Source: Erwinia endophytica
Lineage (GTDB): Bacteria > Pseudomonadota > Gammaproteobacteria > Enterobacterales > Enterobacteriaceae
NCBI RefSeq assembly: GCF_009295515.1
Contig: NZ_RQVV01000054.1
Location: 1-64,000 of the forward strand
DNA: 64,000 bases
Direction of reading: 5' to 3'
Part shown: positions 1 through 6,615 of the stretch, piece by piece
Layout of the letters: every line of letters starts with the position of its first letter
Numbering within the stretch: the stretch's first letter is position 1
The notes under the pieces: generated by a model
Databases searched by the model: none
What the model was told of the DNA's origin: nothing
Seen by the model: the letters and a program-made list of their open reading frames with translations, nothing else
Program-made: the position numbers and the translations under genes

Positions 1-255
1 GGGCAGCATGTGGCAGCAGAGTTTTGTTAACAATATGAGTTCGCCGGACGCTTACAAAGGACCTGGTATCAGTGCCAGAATATTGACTGTTCCTGCACTT
101 TCACCGCACTGGAAAGCGTGGAGAAGATAATCATGAAACCCAGCCGGACAAAAGACGCAGAACGCCTACCAGAACCACCGGAAAGAAAACCGCAGGTTCT
201 GGGGCGCTATGGCTCAAACAGCAATCTGTCAAAGCGTCAGCAGATCCCCGTATGA
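1..255 (+). pseudogene. Remnant of an Ogr/Delta-type zinc-finger late activator
   Basis: The frame ending at the TGA at 253-255 reads WYQCQNIDCSCTF followed by ALESVEKII. This matches the second half of the P2 Ogr / P4 Delta family, whose members bind one zinc ion through four cysteines and activate late promoters of P2-like phages and P4 satellites. Upstream coding potential is scattered over three frames: AACGSR in frame 3, VNNMS in frame 2, and a TAA at 28-30 in frame 1. The gene therefore seems broken by frameshifts, although its 5' end lies outside the window. It places the left end of the window inside a P2/P4-type element. Family assignment is by motif memory only. Confidence 0.6.
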
Positions 256-273
256 AAATACAAAACTCACACT

Positions 274-300
274 CCCCGGCCACCGCGCCGGGATTTTTAT
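274..300 (+). terminator. Intrinsic terminator after the Ogr/Delta remnant
   Basis: A GC-rich inverted repeat (CCCGG ... CCGGG) is followed by ATTTTTAT, about 20 bases after the zinc-finger stop codon. It would end the late transcript of the satellite before the cos-like region. Confidence 0.6.
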
Positions 301-336
301 GCCCTTTCTCTGGCTGGCCTGTCGTTCTGTGTCAGT

Positions 337-480
337 GCATGACTATGCCGCATGAAAACGCATGAATTTATGCAACTGATTTCCCCCGCCTGAGACCAGT
401 AGCAGCCTGCGCTGAGACCCTTCATGCAGGCGCATGAAAACCACTCCATAAAGCGGACAGGCGTGGCGGGGGTACGAGCG
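337..480. other. Putative P2/P4-type cos (packaging) region
   Basis: This gene-free stretch holds repeated CGCATGAA words (349-356, 359-366, 431-438, all followed by AA or TTT) and related CATGCA words. They are followed by GGCGTGGCGGGG at 460-471. That string differs by one base from the first twelve bases of the P2/P4 cohesive-end sequence as I remember it (GGCGAGGCGGGG...). In P4, cos lies between the late genes and the cargo genes next to int, which is the layout here. The repeats may be terminase-binding cosR-like sites. Identification is inference. Confidence 0.5.
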
Positions 481-493
481 CGCGCAGCGAGGT

Positions 494-1183
494 TTATATC
501 TTTTGTAAAACGGCCTCGAATTCCCTTTTTAAATCCTCAAACTTTTCAATTAACCGCTCTAAATATTCTGAATTTCGGTATTGAAGAAGAGCATTCGTAA
601 AGTCATTTAATGAGGCGTCATTTTCCAAAATCTTTTCGTCCAAGAATTTTTTGTATGAAATACAACCTGATTCATTATCTAATGAATCACCTATATATTT
701 TTGCTCTAGAGACCTAATGACCGGGAAGCCTAATGAGTTATGCCTTAGCTCAATAGATACATTCTTTATTAACTCAGTTATTAGTATTTCATCTTTGGTT
801 GGAGAAAAAACAGACAAATCCCTATTCCTCCTGAATAACTCAGCCCAACATAGATATTGGCAAATATAATATCTAGTACTATCAAAATAATAGACATCAG
901 ATGTTAATGGATGATTATCTTTAATGTATAACAGCCTCCCTAAAACCCCATTAGCAGCACTAAGCAGGGTTAATCCCCACCTGCCAACTTCAAGTTCCTT
1001 AGCTTGTTTCAAATTATAAGCACGCTCTTCTTGACTTCTCCTCAATTCACTTTCAAACTTTAGCTTGCTTTTATAAGATTCAATCCCTCTCTTGTCCACG
1101 TGATTTAAAAAAAGCTTACAAATAAACCCTATTATTGCCAAGGAAACACTTGAAGAAATAAGTCCCTCCCAAAAAACACTCAT
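494..1183 (-). CDS. drt1b: Membrane-anchored partner of the RT-nitrilase (DRT1 second component)
   Basis: This 229-aa protein has one hydrophobic segment near the N-terminus (about residues 8-27, SSSVSLAIIGFICKLFL). A charged, probably coiled-coil stretch follows (about 30-65, rich in K, E and R), then a largely helical C-terminal part with no enzyme motif I recognise. Its ATG overlaps the stop of the reverse transcriptase gene (ATGA) and has a strong Shine-Dalgarno (GAGGTGAG), so the pair is translationally coupled. Type 1 DRT systems are described with a small second gene beside the RT-nitrilase, and this gene fits that role by position, size and membrane segment. The symbol follows the defence-system naming drt1a/drt1b and is inferred from context. 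The gene is AT-rich like its partner and unlike the chromosomal backbone. Confidence 0.7.
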   Translation of the reverse strand: MSVFWEGLISSSVSLAIIGFICKLFLNHVDKRGIESYKSKLKFESELRRSQEERAYNLKQAKELEVGRWGLTLLSAANGVLGRLLYIKDNHPLTSDVYYFDSTRYYICQYLCWAELFRRNRDLSVFSPTKDEILITELIKNVSIELRHNSLGFPVIRSLEQKYIGDSLDNESGCISYKKFLDEKILENDASLNDFTNALLQYRNSEYLERLIEKFEDLKREFEAVLQKI

Positions 1184-4056
1184 TTCTCACCTCGCTCTAA
1201 GAGAGCATTAAAATCAAAACCAGGAGGATTGTGTTTGATCACATCAGATACTAATCTAAATGATCTAAATTGAGCCTCCCTCAATGCAGAGATATCTAAA
1301 CTAGTCGTTAATATGCAATGATTTTCACCGCCTTTAACATATATCTTATTTGATATAGTACTACTTGTTGGTTGTATAACACATGAACCTCCATAATGGG
1401 ATGTATTTGATTGGGCTACATAGCAATGTAAATCCCTAGCCGCCGCTTCAGTAATATGCTGATAATAGTTTATATCTTTGTTCCAAACACAAGCAAATAA
1501 AACATCAAGTTGAGATCGGAAAAGAGCTCTATGCTCAATATTAGCAAGTTCGAAACAATTATACGTTGAAAAAGATATACCCTTCCATTTCACTAAATGA
1601 TAGCGTTGTTTATGGACTTTGGGCTCCCCTATTTTTAGCCTTAAAGATCTTAGCATTTCAACCTCACAAGGAGCATAGTGATTTTTTATTCTAAACGATA
1701 GCAGGCTTGACTTATGTTTATAGTGAGTAGTGTATGGCAACATCTCAACTAATATGTTACTTGCGCAGTTGTTTATAACCCAATGCTCAAGACCAAAAAT
1801 GAATGCCATCTGTTTACGCCTAGAATGTGCAGCCATAAATGGCAACCACGAAACAGGTATTGATAACTCAGGAAGTAATAAAATCTGGACATTTTCTTCC
1901 GTCGCCGAATTTAAAATCTTATAAAGATTTCTCTGCCTCTCATAGCTTAAATTTGGAGATTGATCTTCCCTACAAGCACTTTCTATTGAATGTCTTTCTA
2001 CTTTCATATTAGCAAGAGCAATTTTAACTTCCTGCCCGCTATACTTCCGGCTTACATCAACTCTAATTTCTAATGCTTTCTTGTTCTTTATTTTTTTTAC
2101 GACGCAATATTTGGAATGATGCTCATTAGAGGCAGTAAATTTGTTCAATTTTTTTCTATGAAGCGCATCAATTAAATCGAACAATTGTCTTTCATCGGCA
2201 TGGATATAACGAGGCGTTCTATCAAGCTTTCTATCGACCAACTGCATATTATTTATTTTTTTATATAATTCCTCCTCAGTCAGATCTCCGTCATAGCTAG
2301 TATAGTTGGCCAATGGCCAAGATACTAGATTATGCCGAATCATATTACTATCTCGGAATCGTCTAACTAAATCAGACATCTTAGGGTTTTGGCTAAGAAG
2401 CGACTTAATACTCTCCAATGCTTTATTGTCAGAAGTCTCGTCACCTAAAATAACATTCAAATCTAATAACGCAACATTAAGGCATAGTGATATATCAATA
2501 TACTCATGCATACAACTTACAAGCTTTAATGTTATTAGGTCTTTCGCCCCCGTCAATCTCATCTTATTTATAGTTTCATTTATTTGTTTATAAAACGAAA
2601 CAGAAAACCCATACTTTTTGGTTATTAAAGTATATGAAAGCACTTTTTCCCATAACCTACTAAATCTGAGACAATTCTCACCTTTAAAAAACATCGTTAT
2701 TTGCTTTAAAGTGTTCTCACTCGATGGTAAATTGCAAAGCCTATGCGCCATTATATGAGATGATATATATTTTGATAGTTCCGCTTCATTTTCCGCAAGT
2801 CCTACTATGCTTCTGAATTTATTTGCAGAACCATCAAATAGAATATCATATGCAAATTTATCTAGGTCGTTTGATATATGTTCATCAGGTAAAAACCTAA
2901 AAGCGCTACTTCTATTTTCAATTTCCTGTTTGAAAATTTGCAGCCCCGCGAGACTATGTTCTTTATTAAAATAATGAAAAATAAGTTTATCTTTTTGAAC
3001 AGGCAACCCGTGATATTCTTTAGTTAAAGAAAAATCATTAAATTCTTGGCTTGTCAGTTCTATGAAATCACCAAGAGTATTATCAATAAATTTTATGACT
3101 TCATCACCTTGACTATCAACATCAATATTTGGAGATGAAAACACAAAAAGAATGTCATCCACATACCTCCCATAGTAAGAGGGATTTATTTGTGATTTAA
3201 TATCATTATCAAAATCCATCAAATACCAATTGGCTAGTACCGCAGAAGAGGTAAAACCAATTGGGATACCCTTTTCAACTGAATATGGGTGTGTCTCACT
3301 AATATAAGGAGATATTTTATCTCTATACTTTTCATGCATAGATCTTAATTTTTCATTAAGAAAAAATGAAAGATCTTTAGTTCCATCTAACTGCTTTTCT
3401 TCAATGATAGTTTCGATATCATCAAAATTAATATCGATATTGTAGTAGAACCCTTTAAGATCCAATGAGAGGATAGCAACATCGTTTTTATCCTTTTCGA
3501 TAACATCGATGGCTTTATCGATACCACCATCACGCCATCGATTATAATTTTCAACATATCTTTCAAAGAGGTTTTTTTCTGTCACCCTATTGAAAGATTC
3601 AGAATTTTTTGAATATTTCTTGATTGTATTTGATATTCTATTTCCATATACCGAACTTGAAAATATATCATCAAGCATTGAGCCGACAAAGATTGACCAT
3701 AGCGTCTCGATTAAATATATTTCAACAGGTGCCACAATCAAATAATTGACTGAAATGACCGAATACTCGGCTGTAGTTTTATTATTACTTAAAAAAAGAG
3801 CGCCGCTATTTTGTTGAACACCCAAATGGCTATCAATCTTTTTTGGCAAAATACCCACATCAATTTTATTCAACCATTGTTCAAAATCATTTTCATTCTT
3901 ATTATTAAAAAAATTAACGACCTTGTTTATCTTTCTATCAAAGTTAGTGTTTTCGAATCTGGCAATCTCAGATTTTAAATAAAAATTTAAATTTTCATAG
4001 TATGCATATGACTTGAGACAGTTATACGCACTAATAACTACATCCTTTGTTATCAT
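1180..4056 (-). CDS. drt1a: Reverse transcriptase-nitrilase fusion, type 1 defence-associated RT (UG1)
   Basis: This 958-aa protein joins two enzymes. The N-terminal half is a reverse transcriptase: motif A SLDLKGFYYNI (Asp199), motif B GIPIGFTSSAVLANWYL (263-279) and the YVDD box (298-301). A long central part (about 400-660) without motifs I recognise follows and is probably helical. The C-terminal part (about 675-930) is a nitrilase/carbon-nitrogen hydrolase fold. Its triad candidates are Glu730 (LLLPELS), Lys791 (RIKNHYAPCE) and Cys834 (NCFE), and a typical late motif ARDLHCYVAQSN is present. RT plus nitrilase is the defining architecture of DRT type 1, an anti-phage system. All catalytic residues of both domains look intact, so the gene is probably functional. 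It is AT-rich, lies in a P4-like satellite, and is coupled by ATGA overlap to the membrane-protein gene downstream. There is no msr/msd region or group II intron structure beside it. Substrate and product are unknown to me. Confidence 0.88.
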   Translation of the reverse strand: MITKDVVISAYNCLKSYAYYENLNFYLKSEIARFENTNFDRKINKVVNFFNNKNENDFEQWLNKIDVGILPKKIDSHLGVQQNSGALFLSNNKTTAEYSVISVNYLIVAPVEIYLIETLWSIFVGSMLDDIFSSSVYGNRISNTIKKYSKNSESFNRVTEKNLFERYVENYNRWRDGGIDKAIDVIEKDKNDVAILSLDLKGFYYNIDINFDDIETIIEEKQLDGTKDLSFFLNEKLRSMHEKYRDKISPYISETHPYSVEKGIPIGFTSSAVLANWYLMDFDNDIKSQINPSYYGRYVDDILFVFSSPNIDVDSQGDEVIKFIDNTLGDFIELTSQEFNDFSLTKEYHGLPVQKDKLIFHYFNKEHSLAGLQIFKQEIENRSSAFRFLPDEHISNDLDKFAYDILFDGSANKFRSIVGLAENEAELSKYISSHIMAHRLCNLPSSENTLKQITMFFKGENCLRFSRLWEKVLSYTLITKKYGFSVSFYKQINETINKMRLTGAKDLITLKLVSCMHEYIDISLCLNVALLDLNVILGDETSDNKALESIKSLLSQNPKMSDLVRRFRDSNMIRHNLVSWPLANYTSYDGDLTEEELYKKINNMQLVDRKLDRTPRYIHADERQLFDLIDALHRKKLNKFTASNEHHSKYCVVKKIKNKKALEIRVDVSRKYSGQEVKIALANMKVERHSIESACREDQSPNLSYERQRNLYKILNSATEENVQILLLPELSIPVSWLPFMAAHSRRKQMAFIFGLEHWVINNCASNILVEMLPYTTHYKHKSSLLSFRIKNHYAPCEVEMLRSLRLKIGEPKVHKQRYHLVKWKGISFSTYNCFELANIEHRALFRSQLDVLFACVWNKDINYYQHITEAAARDLHCYVAQSNTSHYGGSCVIQPTSSTISNKIYVKGGENHCILTTSLDISALREAQFRSFRLVSDVIKHNPPGFDFNALLERGEK

Positions 4057-4139
4057 AATTCACCATTCCGCTGCGTGATTTTTTCAATAATTACTTTAGC
4101 TACATTTTCCTACTACAATCTATAATATCTTTAAATTCG

Positions 4140-5399
4140 TCATCCAAGTCTTTTCGCAAAATCGTATGGTGTAATATTATCGATACGATTTTCATCTAAA
4201 TAATCAGCCCACCACTGCACCATCAATCTCCGCTCATCTAAATGCTCAGAAGTGTGAATATATGCTGCACGTACATTATTACGCTCTGAATGACTCAATT
4301 GGCGTTCTATAGCATCATCACTCCATAAACCCGATTCCCCCAGCGCGCCGCGCGCCATCGTCCTGAATCCATGCCCACAGACCTCTGTTTTCGTATCATA
4401 GCCCATAGTACGCAACGCACCGTTTACTGTGTTTTCACTCATGACCTTCGTTGCGTCGTGATCTCCCGGAAAAAGTAGCTCTTTATCACCACTGATTTGC
4501 TTAAGCTGCTCTAACAACACTACAGCTTGTCGACTAAGCGGAACTATATGTTCCTCTTTCATCTTCATGCCACGATGGGAGTAACGCACACCTTTAATTT
4601 CTTCCCGTTTTGCTGGTATGCGCCATATTGCTTTTTCAAAGTCGAACTCATCCCAGCGTGCAAAACGTAACTCACTGGAACGAACAAAAGTGAGTAAAGA
4701 CAGTTCTACGGCAATCCGGGTCATCATCCGGCCACGGTATGCCGCAAGGCGAGCAAGAAATTCAGGGAACCGGCTGGATGGTAGAGCTGGATAGTGTCGC
4801 GCTTTGGTTGTTGATAAAGCACCGATCATATCAATAGCGGGATTAGATTCAATATAATCGTTCTGCACGGCATAGCGCATTATCGCCGTAACACGCTGCT
4901 GAAGACGCTGAGCGACATCATGCCTGCCACTGGCATCAACGGCCTTAATAGGTGCTAAGAGCTGGCTGGTTTTCAGTTTACAAACATCTGCCGAACCGAT
5001 ATGAGGGAAAATATACAATTCAAGATAGCGCAGGATCCGGGAACGATGGTCATCACTCCAGCGCTTATTACTGGCATGCCATTCGCGAGCGATCGTTTCA
5101 AAAGTGTAGGCCCCCGCATTTTCAGCCTGGGCTTCTTTCTGTTCAGCTTTGGGGTCAATCCCCTGCCCTAATATCTTTTTAGCTTCATCACGCTTAGCAC
5201 GTGCCTCAGCAAGCGTTACTGTCGGCCAGACGCCAAAGGCAAGGCGGTCCTCTTTTTTGTCGGCAGGACGCCGGTACTTCATGCGCCAGTATTTAGATCC
5301 TTTGGTGGACACCTCAAGATACAAACCGCCACCGTCGGCCATTTTATAGTTTTTTTCTTTGGGTTTTGCAGTTTCGACCTGACGGGCGTTGAGCTTCAT
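4140..5399 (-). CDS. int: P4-type tyrosine recombinase (integrase)
   Basis: This is a site-specific recombinase of the P4 integrase family. It has an N-terminal DUF4102 arm-binding domain (MADGGGLYLEV), a central SAM-like domain and a C-terminal catalytic domain. Catalytic residues, numbered from an ATG four codons upstream of the chosen start, are Arg244 (FVRSSEL), His347 and Arg350 (HGFR), His374 (LSHSE) and nucleophile Tyr384 (AAYIH). I chose the internal ATG at 5399 because family members usually begin MKLNARQ; neither candidate has a good ribosome site. The gene points away from leuX, 160 bases from its 3' end, as in P4, which also integrates at leuX. It appears intact, so the element may still be mobile. 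Confidence 0.93.
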   Translation of the reverse strand: MKLNARQVETAKPKEKNYKMADGGGLYLEVSTKGSKYWRMKYRRPADKKEDRLAFGVWPTVTLAEARAKRDEAKKILGQGIDPKAEQKEAQAENAGAYTFETIAREWHASNKRWSDDHRSRILRYLELYIFPHIGSADVCKLKTSQLLAPIKAVDASGRHDVAQRLQQRVTAIMRYAVQNDYIESNPAIDMIGALSTTKARHYPALPSSRFPEFLARLAAYRGRMMTRIAVELSLLTFVRSSELRFARWDEFDFEKAIWRIPAKREEIKGVRYSHRGMKMKEEHIVPLSRQAVVLLEQLKQISGDKELLFPGDHDATKVMSENTVNGALRTMGYDTKTEVCGHGFRTMARGALGESGLWSDDAIERQLSHSERNNVRAAYIHTSEHLDERRLMVQWWADYLDENRIDNITPYDFAKRLG

Positions 5400-5400
5400 T

Positions 5401-5449
5401 TGGGGGCACATTTTCTATCGAAGTGAGGATGCCCCCAATTATGCCCCCA
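5401..5449. repeat. Three TGCCCCCA motifs upstream of int
   Basis: The octamer TGCCCCCA occurs at 5430-5437 and 5442-5449, and in inverted orientation (TGGGGGCA) at 5401-5408, overlapping the integrase start. Short repeats of this kind beside P4-type int genes are candidates for arm-type integrase sites or for autoregulation of int. Function is inferred from position. Confidence 0.45.
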
Positions 5450-5493
5450 GCAATGTCCGGATTGCAACGGATGTGCCCGGACGAATTTGGAGC

Positions 5494-5518
5494 AAAAAAA
5501 AGCCTTTCGCCTTTTTTT
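5494..5518 (-). terminator. Likely terminator of leuX
   Basis: On the minus strand AAAAAAAG and CTTTTTTTT flank an eight-base loop about 45 bases beyond the tRNA 3' end, giving an A/U hairpin with a long U tract. It lies on the element side of the attachment core, so integration would have supplied this tail. Confidence 0.4.
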
Positions 5519-5560
5519 CAGTAACTTATGGACTGTTACGGACGTTCTCAAACATACTTA

Positions 5561-5580
5561 TGGTGCCGAAGGCCGGACTC
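5561..5580. other. Presumed attachment core (3' end of leuX)
   Basis: P4 and many satellites recombine in the 3' end of leuX and rebuild an intact tRNA. The int gene adjoins this end and the tRNA is complete, so the crossover site should lie here. The second copy would be at the far end of the element, left of the window, so the exact core cannot be defined. Confidence 0.6.
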
Positions 5581-5645
5581 GAACCGGCACGTATTTCTAC
5601 GGTTGATTTTGAATCAACTGCGTCTACCGATTTCGCCACTTCGGC
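5561..5645 (-). tRNA. leuX: tRNA-Leu (anticodon CAA)
   Basis: This 85-nt class II tRNA has the CCA end encoded. The anticodon arm reads TTGA-TTCAAAA-TCAA, giving anticodon CAA. The T arm contains GGTTCGAGTCC and the acceptor stem GCCGAAG pairs fully. It appears identical to E. coli leuX as I remember it. leuX is a classical integration hotspot for P4-type satellites and pathogenicity islands, and here the satellite integrase lies directly downstream. Confidence 0.97.
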
Positions 5646-5650
5646 ACTGA

Positions 5651-5706
5651 AGGGGTTGCGGAAAACGTTGGGGATTATACCGTTACCCTTCGTTTCCGCA
5701 ACCCCT
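5651..5706. repeat. 14-bp perfect inverted repeat spanning the leuX promoter
   Basis: AGGGGTTGCGGAAA at 5651-5664 is exactly inverted as TTTCCGCAACCCCT at 5693-5706. The arms flank the -10 box of leuX, and the right arm contains the -35 box. The left arm lies just upstream of the mature tRNA, in the 5' leader. Confidence 0.8.
5674..5701 (-). promoter_or_regulatory. Promoter of leuX
   Basis: On the minus strand TTGCGG, a 16-base spacer and a perfect TATAAT are followed by a C-rich discriminator (CCCC) typical of stringently controlled stable-RNA promoters. The predicted start lies about 22 bases before the mature 5' end. Confidence 0.75.
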
Positions 5707-6038
5707 ATCCGCTGTCTGGCGTTCGACTGCTGAAAAAAACGTCTGTTCGTCTGCCGTTGCCCGTGTCGTTCCTATTGTTCCCGCCCTTGCGCTGGCAATC
5801 TGTCTGTTGTCTGAGAGGGAAAAATTCCGTTGCAGCATCAGGATAGTTTGCCTACCCTGGTTAATGACCCCACGACCGGGAATGCGCATTCGCCAGGACT
5901 AATCTCAAAGAAGGCTCCGGGTGCCGCTGTCGATAGGCATCCGGGGAACTCCCCCGTTATCATGTAGTCTGATGGTGGAGAGCGAAGCGCAAGGTCATTG
6001 CACTGTGCTGCGCCGGATAACACAGAAAGGGTATATAA
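5707..6038. other. Intergenic region between leuX and the DUF2501 gene
   Basis: I see no convincing gene here. Short frames lack ribosome sites and known motifs. It must hold the promoter of the downstream exported protein, whose ATG is preceded by AAAGGG nine bases upstream, but I could not fix -35 and -10 boxes. Confidence 0.5.
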
Positions 6039-6536
6039 ATGAAAGCAGCATCTCAGATGATTTTGGCTTTAACGGTTTCTTCTTCTCTGTTCGCGGGTGT
6101 GGCCTCTGCGGCCAGTTGGCAGGATCAACTCAGCAGCGCGGCAAATTCACTCAGCCAGAATTCCAGCGCGGCGTCCACGGCTCAGAGCGGCACGTCAATA
6201 GAATCGCTGACCGGTTTGCTGAACGGCGGCAATCAGTCGCTCAGTTCCAGCAGCATGACGAACGCCGCCGGGGTGCTGCAATATTGCGTACAGAACAACG
6301 TTGTCGATAGCAGCGCCAGCTCGGTCAAAGATCAACTGATAAGTAAGCTGGGCCTGACGGATACCAGCAAGGCACAGGAAACCGCTGACTACAAACAGGG
6401 TCTGAGCGGGTTGCTGAACACCGGCAATAACCAGCAGATAAACCTGAAGAGCCTGAGCGATACCGCTCTGGGTAAAAAAGTTAAAACCAAAGCCTGTGAT
6501 CTGGTCCTGAAACAGGGTAAACAGTTTATCTCTTAA
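6039..6536 (+). CDS. yjjA: Exported DUF2501 family protein (YjjA-like)
   Basis: This 165-aa protein has a cleavable signal peptide (MKAASQMILALTVSSSLFAG with cleavage likely after ASA, about residue 24), so it acts in the periplasm. The mature part is rich in Ser, Gln and Asn. It carries the SLTGLLNGGNQSL, AAGVLQYC and KTKACDLVLKQG blocks that I associate with E. coli YjjA (DUF2501). Two cysteines (in QYC and KAC) could form a disulphide. No biochemical role is known to me. It stands alone, with its own terminator. Confidence 0.75.
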   Translation: MKAASQMILALTVSSSLFAGVASAASWQDQLSSAANSLSQNSSAASTAQSGTSIESLTGLLNGGNQSLSSSSMTNAAGVLQYCVQNNVVDSSASSVKDQLISKLGLTDTSKAQETADYKQGLSGLLNTGNNQQINLKSLSDTALGKKVKTKACDLVLKQGKQFIS

Positions 6537-6570
6537 TCCATGGTGAGGCTGTCCCCTCATCTGCTTTCCG

Positions 6571-6602
6571 CGAGCCAGTGCGGGTCAGTGGCTCGTTTTT
6601 AT
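6571..6602 (+). terminator. Terminator of the DUF2501 gene
   Basis: CGAGCCA and TGGCTCG form a 7-bp stem followed directly by TTTTTAT, between two convergent genes. Confidence 0.85.
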
Positions 6603-6615
6603 CTCCGCGACGTGT

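Noticed and set aside
1180-4056. Group II intron maturase or retron reverse transcriptase
   Set aside because: No intron domain V/VI structure, maturase or endonuclease domain, and no msr/msd-like inverted repeats in the 83 bases upstream. The C-terminal nitrilase fold points to the UG1/DRT1 class instead.
4057-4139. Defined promoter for the RT operon
   Set aside because: AT-rich sequence offers several weak -10 and -35 look-alikes, none convincing; transcription from the int side is also possible.
5389-5733. 114-codon plus-strand frame across leuX
   Set aside because: It is antisense to the tRNA and to the int start, with no ribosome site.
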